64,000 nt of DNA from Edaphobacillus lindanitolerans (GCF_900156305.1 NZ_FTPL01000003.1:456001-520000); one strand, 5' to 3'; counted from the first letter of the stretch, positions 33,613-42,809 are shown. Notes: generated by a model from the sequence alone, not told the origin. A program made the numbers and translations.

Positions 33613-34920
33613 TTGGAGCAGGCGGTAAAATTACGCAGGGCCACTTATCATATCTGGACATTCATGACGAGCAAGCTGATCTCCGCGTTTGGTGCACAAG
33701 TATACACGTTTGCCATCAGTTTCTATATCCTTCAGCTGACCGGTTCTGCGACGAGCTTTGCGACGAACCTGATCTGCAGCATCCTTCCGCGGACGATTGC
33801 AGCCCCCTTTGCCGGCTATGCGGCGGACCGCTGGCCGAAAAAGAGGATTGTGATTCTCTCGCAGGGCGCGATCGTGCTTGCGGTCGGCGGGCTGCTTGCG
33901 GTCAGTCTGACGGCCGGACTGTCACTTCCGGCCATCTATGCCACGACCGTTGTCATCTCCCTCGCCGCGTCGTTCTCGGGCGTCACCTTCTCTGCGGCAA
34001 TCACCGGGCTCGTGGACGAAGCGCGCATCCAGAAAGCGATGTCCCTGAACCAGATGTCGATATCGCTTGCCGCGATCGCCGCGCCGGCGGTCGGCGGCCT
34101 GCTGTACGGCGCCGTTTCGATCAATCTTTTCCTCATCTTGTTCATGGCTGCGGAGGCGATTGCCCTCATCCTGGAGGCGACGATGAATTTTCGGCTGTTT
34201 AACCGCAAGGCCGAAGCAGGCGGTGAAGCCGAGAAGCCGGCGGAAGAGCCGTTGCTCCAGAGCATGAAGTCAGGGCTCTCCTATTTGAGGAGACAGCCGG
34301 TCATCATGGCGGTCATCTGGATTGCGCTCATCGTCAACTTCCTGTTCGGGGCTTTCCAGGTCGGCTACTCATTCATCCTGATCGAAAAACTGAAAATCGC
34401 CCCCGAACATTTCGGACTGACCGAGGGGGCTCTCGCCGTCGGGACGCTCCTCATGTCCATCTGGCTGAGCGTCCGGAAAGAAGTGAAATACCCGCTGGTC
34501 GTCTCGAAATGGGGCATCGTCTCCATGGGACTGGCGATGGGCGGTGTCGCAATTCCGCTTTTCGCCGATATCCCCTATGTTCCCATGACGATATTCTTCG
34601 GAACGATCATGCTGATCTCCGGCTTGTCATCCGGCATCGTGAACACGCCGATCATGGTGATGATGCAGAAGAATGTGGATGATGACTATAAAGGACGGGT
34701 GTTTGCAGTCCTGGAAACGATGGCGATGTCGCTGATGCCGCTAGGGACGGTCCTTTACGGATTTCTGTATGACCTTTTCCCGGCCGAATGGATTCTCCTC
34801 ATCTCCACGGCTGCCCTCATCGGTGCGGTGCTGTGGCTTGCCCGACCGTCGGTCATCCGCAGGGCCCATCCTGAACTCCATGCACCGAAGAACGGCCATG
34901 TCCCCCAGGCAGCAAAATAA
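33613..34920 (+). CDS. MFS transporter, probable efflux
   Basis: 435 residues, about 12 membrane helices. IPLFADIPYVPMTIFFG and NTPIMVMMQKNVDDDYKGRVFAVLET match the MFS_3 / enterobactin-exporter-like group common in Firmicutes, often drug or metabolite exporters. TTG 33613 follows AAGGAGTG at about 9-nt spacing; GTG 33604 sits right at the ribosome site. Control by the neighbouring XRE-TPR protein is suggested by palindromes 3 and 4. The substrate is unknown. Confidence 0.82.
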   Translation: MEQAVKLRRATYHIWTFMTSKLISAFGAQVYTFAISFYILQLTGSATSFATNLICSILPRTIAAPFAGYAADRWPKKRIVILSQGAIVLAVGGLLAVSLTAGLSLPAIYATTVVISLAASFSGVTFSAAITGLVDEARIQKAMSLNQMSISLAAIAAPAVGGLLYGAVSINLFLILFMAAEAIALILEATMNFRLFNRKAEAGGEAEKPAEEPLLQSMKSGLSYLRRQPVIMAVIWIALIVNFLFGAFQVGYSFILIEKLKIAPEHFGLTEGALAVGTLLMSIWLSVRKEVKYPLVVSKWGIVSMGLAMGGVAIPLFADIPYVPMTIFFGTIMLISGLSSGIVNTPIMVMMQKNVDDDYKGRVFAVLETMAMSLMPLGTVLYGFLYDLFPAEWILLISTAALIGAVLWLARPSVIRRAHPELHAPKNGHVPQAAK

Positions 34921-34937
34921 AGAGCAACCGGACTCAC

Positions 34938-34980
34938 AGCCGGACAGGACCCCACCGGGTTGCCTGTCCGGCTTTTTTTT
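34938..34980 (+). terminator. Terminator of the MFS gene
   Basis: AGCCGGACAGG / CCTGTCCGGCT stem followed by eight T. Confidence 0.88.
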
Positions 34981-35052
34981 CCCGTTATGTTTCGGCATCC
35001 GGTATACTGTTTGAATGGAAGAGATTGTGCTTTATGGATAGGGGGGCGCATC

Positions 35053-36708
35053 ATGGGGGGAATATACGGAAACCTGCCGGAGCGTGTACTGGTGGATGGG
35101 ATGACAGACATGGTGTTTGTCATGGCCATCCGGGAGGACGGGAAGATGGTTTACGAATTCTTCAACCGGACGGCCCGCAACACACTTGGAATCAATGAAG
35201 AGATCATCGGGCGGACGATCAGCGATGCGCTCGGTGATGTGCGCGGACAATTGCTGGAGCCGCTTTATAGAGAAGTCGCGGATACAGGGATTTCCGCTGT
35301 CTATTCGGACGAGTATCCGGATGAACTTGGAAAGACAAGGTATTCCGAAACCACGCTGGTTCCGCTTTTTGAGGAGGGGACCTGCACGCACATCGTGGCG
35401 ACAGTCCGGGACGTTACGGAAAAGATAGCCGCGCGCCGTTCCGCTACGCTCTTGAACGGCCGGCTTGAACTCAGCGGCTCCAAATTCCGTGCGTTGTTTG
35501 AGAATAACAGCGATGCGGTCTTCGAGCTGTCGGCGGATGGCACGGTTCTGGCCGCAAATCCGGCCGCAGGGCGTCTGTTCGGGAAACCGGAAAAATCATT
35601 CGACGGTCGCCCGTTCGCAGAAGTGATCGGAGAAGGATGGGGAGAGCGGGAGGAAAAGGCGTTCCGGTCCGCGCATTCGGAATCAGAAGGGGACATCCGG
35701 GTGGATGTGTGCTCCATATCCGGTCCGGTCGGCTGCCTGCTCAAGTTCACGCCGGTGATGAATGCCGGGACGCAGATCGGATGTTATGCCCATCTGAAAG
35801 ACATGCGGGAACTGGATAAACTCGTCGGACAGTTCATGGAAAGTGAACGGCGTTTCCGGATCATTGCGGAGCATGTCCGGGATCTGATCCTTCTCGTCGA
35901 TAAGCGATGGAATTTCCTGTACGTGTCTCCTTCGATCAAAACCGTTTTCGGCTTCACGCCTGACGAACTGTCGAGTTCCAGCGGAGAAAAATTTGTCTTT
36001 CCCGAAGATGAGCCGAGACTGCGGGAGACCTTTGACCGGACGGTCCTTGATAATGGTGTGTTCACCCTCCGTCTCCGGCTTGCCCATGCAGAAAGAGGCT
36101 GGGTCTGGGCCGAGATGACCGGGTCAGCGGTGTACGGTTCAGACGGCCGTTTCCTGCATATGGTGCTGGTCATCCGGGACATCACGCGCCAAAAAGAAGA
36201 GGAAGAGCTGCTGCACAATTATGCGTACCATGATCCGCTGACGGGCTTGCCGAATCGCCGGCTCTTCTTTGACCGGCTGGAACAGAGGCTGGAACGATAC
36301 CGGATGGCAGGAGAACCGTTCGCCATCATTTTAATGGATATCGATAATTTCAAGCAGATCAATGACAACTGGGGCCATGAAACAGGGGATGAAGTGATCC
36401 GGGCATTCGGCGTGAGGATTTCAGGGGCCCTTGAGGACGGTCTCGTTGCGCGGTACGGCGGAGATGAATTTGTCGCCCTGATTGCCGAATGCAGGGACGC
36501 GGATGAAGCTGCGGCAACAGGCCGAAGGATCCTCGATTCACTCAAATCCCCGCTGCGGATCACCGGCCGGGAAATCCTCGTCACGACGAGCCTGGGCATC
36601 GCACTCTCCGCTCCAGGACGGATGTCGCCCGAGGAATTGCTCCGGCTCGCGGACCGGGCGATGTATCATTCCAAGAAAGAGGGAAGCGGGCGCTACCGGA
36701 TCATCTGA
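35053..36708 (+). CDS. PAS-domain diguanylate cyclase (GGDEF)
   Basis: 551 residues, no membrane segment. Three PAS-type sensory domains (about 10-125, 140-250, 265-385; for example FRALFENNSDAVFELSADGT and ILLVDKRWNFLYVSPSIKTV) followed by a GGDEF domain (385-551) that starts DPLTGLPNRRLFFDRL and has the active-site RYGGDEFVAL, so it should make c-di-GMP. The inhibitory I-site RxxD is missing: the matching place reads ALED. No EAL or HD-GYP domain is encoded nearby. ATG 35053 follows a run of G residues with 6-nt spacing. The signal sensed is unknown. Confidence 0.88.
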   Translation: MGGIYGNLPERVLVDGMTDMVFVMAIREDGKMVYEFFNRTARNTLGINEEIIGRTISDALGDVRGQLLEPLYREVADTGISAVYSDEYPDELGKTRYSETTLVPLFEEGTCTHIVATVRDVTEKIAARRSATLLNGRLELSGSKFRALFENNSDAVFELSADGTVLAANPAAGRLFGKPEKSFDGRPFAEVIGEGWGEREEKAFRSAHSESEGDIRVDVCSISGPVGCLLKFTPVMNAGTQIGCYAHLKDMRELDKLVGQFMESERRFRIIAEHVRDLILLVDKRWNFLYVSPSIKTVFGFTPDELSSSSGEKFVFPEDEPRLRETFDRTVLDNGVFTLRLRLAHAERGWVWAEMTGSAVYGSDGRFLHMVLVIRDITRQKEEEELLHNYAYHDPLTGLPNRRLFFDRLEQRLERYRMAGEPFAIILMDIDNFKQINDNWGHETGDEVIRAFGVRISGALEDGLVARYGGDEFVALIAECRDADEAAATGRRILDSLKSPLRITGREILVTTSLGIALSAPGRMSPEELLRLADRAMYHSKKEGSGRYRII

Positions 36709-36719
36709 ATGAATGAAAT

Positions 36720-36760
36720 AATCCCCTGCGGGCGCGCAACGAAGCGCCCCGCAGGGGATT
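36720..36760. terminator. Bidirectional hairpin
   Basis: AATCCCCTGCGGG / CCCGCAGGGGATT (with GC extensions) between the GGDEF gene and the convergent MFS gene. Confidence 0.8.
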
Positions 36761-36772
36761 TAACATTCTGTT

Positions 36773-37945
36773 TCAGCCCAGAGGTTCCGCGTTGCGGAGT
36801 GTCCGGTCCGAATTTCGGTAGAGAAGGAGCAGGACGATCGACAGGACGGCGAGCGCCGCGGATATGCCGTAAACGCCGTCCGGCAGACGGGTGAACAGCC
36901 AGCTGAACAGGAGCGGTCCGCCGATCCGTCCGATATTGTCCATCGAATAGCTCATGCCGGCTGCGGTGCCGTACCGGCCGCCGGATTCCTTCGTCGTGAG
37001 CGAGACGAGGATCGTCCGGGCGAGCGCATTGCCGGCGGTGAACACGCACAGGGACAGACCTGCCCAGAACAGGCTTCCGGTGAACAGCATGAGGATGAGG
37101 CCGGCGGCGGTGATCATCTGGGCAAGGATGATGATGTTCGTTTCCATGCCATTTTTCACCCTGCGGACGACGCCCCCCTGGATGGCGGCATCAACGAGCC
37201 CGCTGAACATGAACAGATAGCCGATCTGCTTGGGCGTGATGTCGATTTTATGGATGTTGAACAGCTGGAAGGTCGCTTCGATTCCTGCGAGCAGGAAGGT
37301 CACCATGAATGACAGCAGGAACAGATAGCGGACCCTGTATCCCCACAGCCTGGCGGCGCCTTCCGGGATGATGGCCCGCTTCTTCGCTTCACCCTGTCGC
37401 ACGGGCTCTTTCAGCACAAATGCCGCGTAGAAGAGGAGCAGGAGGATGAGCGTGCCGGATGCGGTGAACGGAAGCGACAGGCTGTAGTCACCGAGGATGC
37501 CTCCGAACGCCGGCCCGAAGATGAATCCGAGCCCGATCGACATGCCGAGGAAGCCCATGTATTTGTTCCGGTTCTCTTCATCGGTCAGATCTGCCACAAA
37601 TCCGGTGACGGCCGTATAGAGGGCTCCGGAGAACAGTCCGCCGATGATGCGCGAGAGGTACATCATCGGGAGCGAATGGGTGAACAGGGCAAAGAGGAAG
37701 AAGCTCAGGCTGAATCCGGCAAGCCCGATCATGATGAGTTTTTTGCGCCCGGTCCTGTCGGAATACGATCCCCAGAGGGGGGCGGTGAAAAACGAGGCGA
37801 GTGCATAGACGGTGAGGAGCCCGCCGACGTGCATTTCGTCATACCCCTGCGCGACCACGGCTTCCGGCAAGACGGGAATGACGATCCCGAAGCCGAGATA
37901 GACGAGGAACTGGACGGACATGAGAAGGATGATGGCTTTTTTCAT
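36773..37945 (-). CDS. MFS drug-type transporter (Bmr/NorA/TetA-like)
   Basis: 390 residues, 12 predicted helices. Loop motif A (GSYSDRTGRKKLIMIGL) and antiporter motif C (GFIFGPAFGGILGDYS) are present, placing it in the DHA1 proton-antiport group of multidrug exporters. Start ATG 37945, with a weak AGCAGG upstream. A sigma-A promoter is visible at 37985-38014. The substrate is unknown. Confidence 0.85.
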   Translation of the reverse strand: MKKAIILLMSVQFLVYLGFGIVIPVLPEAVVAQGYDEMHVGGLLTVYALASFFTAPLWGSYSDRTGRKKLIMIGLAGFSLSFFLFALFTHSLPMMYLSRIIGGLFSGALYTAVTGFVADLTDEENRNKYMGFLGMSIGLGFIFGPAFGGILGDYSLSLPFTASGTLILLLLFYAAFVLKEPVRQGEAKKRAIIPEGAARLWGYRVRYLFLLSFMVTFLLAGIEATFQLFNIHKIDITPKQIGYLFMFSGLVDAAIQGGVVRRVKNGMETNIIILAQMITAAGLILMLFTGSLFWAGLSLCVFTAGNALARTILVSLTTKESGGRYGTAAGMSYSMDNIGRIGGPLLFSWLFTRLPDGVYGISAALAVLSIVLLLLYRNSDRTLRNAEPLG

Positions 37946-37984
37946 TTCACATTGACCTGCTTTCCAAAACATTTCGATGACCCC

Positions 37985-38014
37985 ATTCTACTCTGCGGGA
38001 GGGGAGGGTGACAA
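37985..38014 (-). promoter_or_regulatory. Sigma-A promoter of the MFS gene
   Basis: Minus strand TTGTCA (38014-38009), 18-bp spacer, TAGAAT (37990-37985). Confidence 0.55.
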
Positions 38015-38223
38015 ACGGGGTCCGGCACTTATTCCAAAACCGTGAATAAAACCTTTACTGCGGGTTAACCTTTGTAACAAAATTGAAAGATTTGAGCGGG
38101 GACCCCGGTGGTATGATAAAAGGGCATATATATAAGGTTCGGATTCATCCATCAACCATGCCAGCCATGCAACCTTGCCCCGGATGCTGCGTCGGAATCT
38201 ACAGGAAGGAAGAGGTGGAACGG

Positions 38224-38364
38224 ATGGCCAAAGAAAAGGACGTCAAGACGATCGCGGAGCGGATCTCCGCGCTTGGAATCCCCGTCACGATTACGAAATC
38301 CCGCCTGGAACTGCTCAAAGCCCTTGCCCCGCCCGCAAATGTTCCCCACCCGCGCACGACCTGA
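38224..38364 (+). CDS. 46-residue hypothetical protein
   Basis: Begins MAKEKDVKTIAERISALGIP and ends NVPHPRTT; hydrophilic, probably two helices. GAGGTGG lies 5 nt before the ATG and a good terminator follows, which support expression. The frame is open upstream from 38083 and includes a Cys-rich PCPGCC stretch, but that part has no ribosome site. No family recognised. Confidence 0.5.
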   Translation: MAKEKDVKTIAERISALGIPVTITKSRLELLKALAPPANVPHPRTT

Positions 38365-38372
38365 TCACTGCG

Positions 38373-38408
38373 AAAAGCTCCCGCCTCTTCGAGAGGGCGG
38401 GAGCTTTT
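38373..38408 (+). terminator. Terminator of the 46-residue gene
   Basis: 13-bp stem AAAAGCTCCCGCC / GGCGGGAGCTTTT. Confidence 0.8.
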
Positions 38409-38462
38409 ATGTGTGCGGGTTGATGGGGAAGCATCGCGATGTTCGAAGCCCTCTGTTTAGCC

Positions 38463-39647
38463 TCAATCCTCCGATTCGGCGCTGAACATGTAGGTCCGGT
38501 GGTGGAACTTCATGCTGAAGACGAGGCCGAGGGCGAGCATGTTGCCCATGATCGAGCTCCCTCCATAGCTGATGAGCGGGAGGGGGATCCCCGTGATCGG
38601 AAGCAGCTGGATCGTCATGCCGATGTTCTGGAACACATGGAAGGTGATCATGGCGATGATGCCCGACAGGACATAGGTGCTGAACGGATCCTTGAGCTGA
38701 AGCGTGATTTTCGTCAGATGATAGATCAGGACGAAATAGAGCGAGATGACGACGCTCGCACCGATGAATCCCCAGTCTTCACCGATGACGGAAAAGATGA
38801 AGTCGGTATGGGCTTCCGGGACATACACTTCCCGGCCCATGAACCCTTTCCCGCCGATCTGCCCCGAGCCGATCGCATTCAGGGACGTGATCAGGTGACG
38901 GCCTTCATCGGTCGAGTAGGTGTACGGGTCCAGCCATGAATAAACGCGGGCGAACTGATACTGTTTGAAACCGATTGTCTTGACGAGGAACTCCTGCATG
39001 TACAGCGCCATCCAGATGACGATGCCGCCGAGCACGGCGGTTCCGGCAAACAGCGGCGTGATGATCTTCCACGAGATGCCGGAAACGAGGATCAGCGCGG
39101 CCGTGATGGCGATGAAGACGAGCGAGGTCCCGAGGTCCGGCTGCTTGAAGATGAAAAACAGCGGAAGGGCCATGACGCCCGCCAGCTTCAGGAGCAGCAT
39201 CAGGTCCGTCTGAACCGTGCGGATGAGATTCTTCTCATTGTGCATGGTGATCAGCTTGGCCGCTCCGATGATGTAGAACGTCTTCATGAACTCGGCGGGC
39301 TGGATGTCCCCGATCGGAAGGTGGAACCAGCTTTTTGCGTTGTTCCGCGGCTCGACGAGCGCCATGCTGCCCGGCAGGACGTGGAGCAGGAAGAGGGAAA
39401 AGACGCCGGCCCCGTAGATGAGCCATGCAGCCTTTTTATATTGCTCCGGATCGAAGTACATCATGACGGCGATGATGAAGGCGCCGACGGCATACCAACG
39501 GATCTGGGCCGGCACGAAGTTCGTATGGTTATATTGTCCGGTCGTCTGCGCCGATGCGATGGCGAAGGAACTGATGATCAGAAACAGCAATAAGATGAAC
39601 GCAAGCGTCCAGTCAAACCGGTCTGACGGCCGATTGTTCAGCTTCAT
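38463..39647 (-). CDS. rodA: SEDS-family cell-shape protein RodA
   Basis: 394 residues, about ten membrane helices. Landmarks of SEDS glycan polymerases: FKQPDLGTSLVFIAI, the periplasmic-loop segment VYVPEAHTDFIFSVIGEDWGFIG (as parts) and the C-terminal GIPLPLISYGGSSI. SEDS proteins with a class B PBP polymerise lipid II during elongation; RodA is preferred over FtsW because of the close match to rod-elongation proteins and the absence of division genes nearby. ATG 39647 has AGGTGA upstream. Divergent from ddl-murF. Confidence 0.9.
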   Translation of the reverse strand: MKLNNRPSDRFDWTLAFILLLFLIISSFAIASAQTTGQYNHTNFVPAQIRWYAVGAFIIAVMMYFDPEQYKKAAWLIYGAGVFSLFLLHVLPGSMALVEPRNNAKSWFHLPIGDIQPAEFMKTFYIIGAAKLITMHNEKNLIRTVQTDLMLLLKLAGVMALPLFFIFKQPDLGTSLVFIAITAALILVSGISWKIITPLFAGTAVLGGIVIWMALYMQEFLVKTIGFKQYQFARVYSWLDPYTYSTDEGRHLITSLNAIGSGQIGGKGFMGREVYVPEAHTDFIFSVIGEDWGFIGASVVISLYFVLIYHLTKITLQLKDPFSTYVLSGIIAMITFHVFQNIGMTIQLLPITGIPLPLISYGGSSIMGNMLALGLVFSMKFHHRTYMFSAESED

Positions 39648-39970
39648 GGATATCACCTGAAATTTCTTGGAATAGATTGAGCCAATACGCTCCATTATAC
39701 CGCAACTGAAGTCGGATTGCGCGGATTCCTGCAATCTATTGGACGAGATTGAAAGAGAAATGTTTCCATTCCGCCATACAATTCGTTCGGCGCCCGATTT
39801 GACGATTCATCATGCCGGCGGGCGGCTGGCGGGCCGCATGGCGTCCGTTCCGGATCATCCCCGCCAGCCGCCGCTTCCGGGGGTGATCCGCCTGAAAAAA
39901 TCCGCCCGCCCCGTCACATGTCCGGCCGCTCGTGCTACACTGTAAGTATCCAAGATACGGAGGTTTCCAC
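39648..39970. other. Divergent intergenic region between rodA and ddl
   Basis: 323 bp without a gene. On the minus strand TATAAT (39699-39694) is a likely -10 for rodA, without a clear -35. On the plus strand an extended -10 TGCTACACT (39933-39941) with a weak GTCACA -35 (39913-39918) probably serves ddl-murF. The middle 180 bp is GC-rich with no visible structure. Confidence 0.5.
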
Positions 39971-41050
39971 ATGAAAAATCGGATTTTTCTTCTATATGGC
40001 GGCAAGTCGGCGGAGCATGATGTGTCGCTGTCAACGGCACGCGCCGTCTCGCATGCCCTTGATTTCTCCAAGTATGACGTAACACCCGTGTTCATCACGC
40101 CGCAAGGGGAATGGCGTCCGGGGCCGCTGCTTGCAGGACCGGCAGAACAGGTGACGGATCTCTTGATCGGAGAGGCAGGGACATCCGCTCCTGCGCGCCT
40201 GGCGGACGGCATCGGGGCGCTTGCCGATGAGGCGCCGGGGCAGCCGGTCGTCATCCCGCTGCTGCACGGCCCGAACGGCGAAGACGGGACTGTGCAGGGG
40301 CTGCTGGAAGTCATGGATCTCCCATACGTCGGAAACGGTGTGCTCGCATCGGCCGCCGGTATGGACAAGGTGGTCATGAAGCAGCTGTTCGGTTCGGTCG
40401 GCCTGAACCAGGTGCCGTTCGTCCATTTCATCCGGAGCGAGTGGGAAAGCGACCGGGACGTGATCCTTGCCAAAGTGGAGGCGCGGCTGTCCTGGCCGGT
40501 GTTCGTCAAGCCGGCGAATCTCGGATCAAGCGTCGGGATTTCCAGGGCCACCGACCGCGTTTCACTCATCCGTGCCATCGGGGAAGCCCTCCGGTACGAC
40601 CGGAAAGTCATCATCGAGCAGGGGGTCGACGGCCGGGAGATCGAAATGGGACTCCTTGGCAATGATGATCCGAAATGCTCGGTCATCGGTGAGATCAGTT
40701 CGGCATCGGAGTTCTATGATTATGAATCCAAATATCAGGACGGCAACACGGTCCTGACGATTCCGGCGGAAATCCCCGAACCTGCCGTCACGGAAATGGA
40801 ACGGATGGCAAAAGCGGCGTTCAAGGTGCTCGACTGCTCGGGTCTTGTCCGCGCCGACTTCTTCCTCACGAAAGACAATGAAGTGCTCATCAACGAAGTG
40901 AATACGATGCCCGGGTTCACGCCGACGAGCATGTTCCCGCTCCTCTGGCAGCACACGGGCATGACTTACCCGGAACTCATCGAAGAGCTGATCCGCCTGG
41001 CGCTCGAACGACATGCAGAAAAGCAGTCGCTGAATACAGACAGAAATTGA
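39971..41050 (+). CDS. ddl: D-alanine--D-alanine ligase
   Basis: 359 residues of the ATP-grasp family. N-terminal LYGGKSAEHDVSLSTARAV, LPYVGNGVLASAAGMDK with the first ATP region, FVKPANLGSSVGISRA and the catalytic end EVNTMPGFTPTSMFP. Makes the D-Ala-D-Ala dipeptide that MurF adds next; alr at 53.3 kb supplies D-Ala. Ends 12 bp before murF, so the pair forms an operon as in B. subtilis. GGAGG is 7 nt before ATG 39971. Confidence 0.95.
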   Translation: MKNRIFLLYGGKSAEHDVSLSTARAVSHALDFSKYDVTPVFITPQGEWRPGPLLAGPAEQVTDLLIGEAGTSAPARLADGIGALADEAPGQPVVIPLLHGPNGEDGTVQGLLEVMDLPYVGNGVLASAAGMDKVVMKQLFGSVGLNQVPFVHFIRSEWESDRDVILAKVEARLSWPVFVKPANLGSSVGISRATDRVSLIRAIGEALRYDRKVIIEQGVDGREIEMGLLGNDDPKCSVIGEISSASEFYDYESKYQDGNTVLTIPAEIPEPAVTEMERMAKAAFKVLDCSGLVRADFFLTKDNEVLINEVNTMPGFTPTSMFPLLWQHTGMTYPELIEELIRLALERHAEKQSLNTDRN

Positions 41051-41062
41051 GGGAAGACTTTC

Positions 41063-42439
41063 ATGAAACGGACACTTCAACAAATCGCCCGCTGGCTCGG
41101 CGCTGAATCGCGGCCCGGCTGGGAAGAAATCATCGTGACCGGCGCTTCAATTGATACGCGCACACTCAGGGAAGGGGACCTGTTCATCCCGTTCAAGGGC
41201 GAGCAGGCGGACGGCCACCGGTTCGCAGGCCAGGCATTTGAAAAAGGTGCCTCGGCGACGCTCTGGCAGGAAGGGGTGCCCGGTGCACCGGAAGACCGGC
41301 CGGTCCTGTTCGTAACGGATCCGGAACAGGCGCTCCAGCAGATGGCCCGCAGCTACCGGGACGAACTGGACGCCGTGTTCATCGGCATCACGGGCTCCAA
41401 CGGCAAGACTTCGACGAAAGATCTCGTTGCAGGCGTTCTGTCCCCGTATTTCAATGTCCGCAAAACGGAAGGGAACTTCAACAACGAGCTCGGCCTGCCC
41501 CTCACGATCCTTTCTCTTGAGGAAGACACGCAGTACGCAGTGCTCGAGATGGGGATGAGCGGCTTCGGGGAGATCTCGTTCCTGTCGGAGCTCGCCCGTC
41601 CGGCATTCGCTGTCATCACGAACATCGGCGAAGCGCATCTGCAGGACCTTGGCTCGCGCGAAGGGATCGCAAAGGCGAAGTCTGAAATCACGGACGGCCT
41701 GCAGCGGGGCGGCAGATTGTTCTATGACGGGGACGAGCCGCTTCTCGCACCCCATGCCCGGAAACTGACGGAAGGCACCGCCGTACCGTTCGGCAGGGGG
41801 CCGGAGTGTGCGCTCCGGCTTGAGTCCGTCGAAGCATCCGAGTCGGGCAGCAGATTCCGGACATCCGGCCTGATCAGCGGGGAATTTGAAATCCCGGTTC
41901 TCGGCGCCCACCAGGCGAAGAATGCGCTCGCGGCCATCCTCATCGGAACGGAAGCAGGCCTTTCACCCGACCGGATCCGTACGGCGCTCCGGGACGTGTC
42001 ACTCACCGGCATGCGCATGCAGACGGTGGAAGGCCCGTCCGGCTCGCTGTTCATCAACGATGCCTACAATGCTGCACCGGCATCGGTCCGGGCGGCACTC
42101 GACTTTGTCCGCAGTTCAAAGCTCAGGAGCGAGAAGTGGGTCGTGCTCGGAGATATGCTGGAACTCGGATCGCTCGAGCAGTCGGCACACGAAGGGCTTG
42201 CCGATGATCTCGATCCGGCCGACTTCGACGGTGTGTGCCTGTTCGGTCCCCGCATGGAGGCGCTTCATCGGAAACTTGAAGGGCGTTTTCCGGAAGGGCG
42301 GCTCGTCTGGAGCGGGGAGGATCTGTCACCGGTCACCCGGAAGCTTTCGGAGCGGCTTCCGAATCGCCCGCTCATCCTGCTGAAAGGGTCCAGGGGCATG
42401 GCGCTCGAACGGATCCTGCAGCAACCTGATATTCAGTGA
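41063..42439 (+). CDS. murF: UDP-N-acetylmuramoyl-tripeptide--D-alanyl-D-alanine ligase (MurF)
   Basis: 458 residues. Mur ligase with the N-terminal substrate domain, the ATP loop GITGSNGKTSTKDLVAGVL, the central TEGNFNNELGLPLTIL and C-terminal DAYNAAPASVRAALD. Adds D-Ala-D-Ala to the UDP-MurNAc-tripeptide in the cytoplasm, the last soluble step of wall-precursor synthesis. Follows ddl directly. Confidence 0.95.
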   Translation: MKRTLQQIARWLGAESRPGWEEIIVTGASIDTRTLREGDLFIPFKGEQADGHRFAGQAFEKGASATLWQEGVPGAPEDRPVLFVTDPEQALQQMARSYRDELDAVFIGITGSNGKTSTKDLVAGVLSPYFNVRKTEGNFNNELGLPLTILSLEEDTQYAVLEMGMSGFGEISFLSELARPAFAVITNIGEAHLQDLGSREGIAKAKSEITDGLQRGGRLFYDGDEPLLAPHARKLTEGTAVPFGRGPECALRLESVEASESGSRFRTSGLISGEFEIPVLGAHQAKNALAAILIGTEAGLSPDRIRTALRDVSLTGMRMQTVEGPSGSLFINDAYNAAPASVRAALDFVRSSKLRSEKWVVLGDMLELGSLEQSAHEGLADDLDPADFDGVCLFGPRMEALHRKLEGRFPEGRLVWSGEDLSPVTRKLSERLPNRPLILLKGSRGMALERILQQPDIQ

Positions 42440-42471
42440 TGATCCCGCGGGCTTTCGTCCGCGCGGTTTCA

Positions 42472-42500
42472 TTGCAACCAAGGCGTTCCTATGGTATACT
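42472..42500 (+). promoter_or_regulatory. Sigma-A promoter of cshA
   Basis: TTGCAA (42472-42477), 17-bp spacer, TATACT (42495-42500). Transcription would start near 42507, leaving a leader of about 300 nt before cshA. Confidence 0.7.
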
Positions 42501-42506
42501 CTTTGG

Positions 42507-42809
42507 AGTTGGATACATTTGACGGGAACTCTTCGCGTTTGATGAAGAGTACTTTTTTTTGAAAAGCCCTGCAGTACAGCCTTTCTCGGAAAGAGAAGCG
42601 GGCAGGCGGGGCCCCATTGAAACGGTTCGGTTGAAGGGCGTGCTCCTTTCCGGTCGGACCGCCCGGCAGCTACCGGACGTTTTAGCGACAGACCGCACCG
42701 GAGAGGCGGTCTGCAGGCAGACGAACCTCCGATCACGGCTCAGCATTGCCGGACTTCATTTGAAAAATGGATCCAATTATCACATGAAGGATAAGGAGAT
42801 TGACACAAT
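42507..42809 (+). promoter_or_regulatory. Long 5' leader of cshA with internal terminator
   Basis: About 300 nt without a supported gene. A small hairpin plus T8 (42528-42560) lies at the very start of the leader, and a second stem CAGACCGC/GCGGTCTG is at 42689-42713. No known riboswitch class was recognised. The layout suggests early termination or attenuation ahead of the helicase gene, perhaps sensed through RNA structure. Confidence 0.5.
42528..42560 (+). terminator. Early intrinsic terminator in the cshA leader
   Basis: ACTCTTC (42528-42534) pairs with GAAGAGT (42544-42550), followed by AC and eight T (42553-42560). It begins about 20 nt after the predicted start site. Confidence 0.65.

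Noticed and set aside
38083..38223. Upstream extension of the 46-residue protein with a PCPGCC motif
   Set aside because: No ribosome site for the earlier ATGs, while ATG 38224 has GAGGTGG at good distance.
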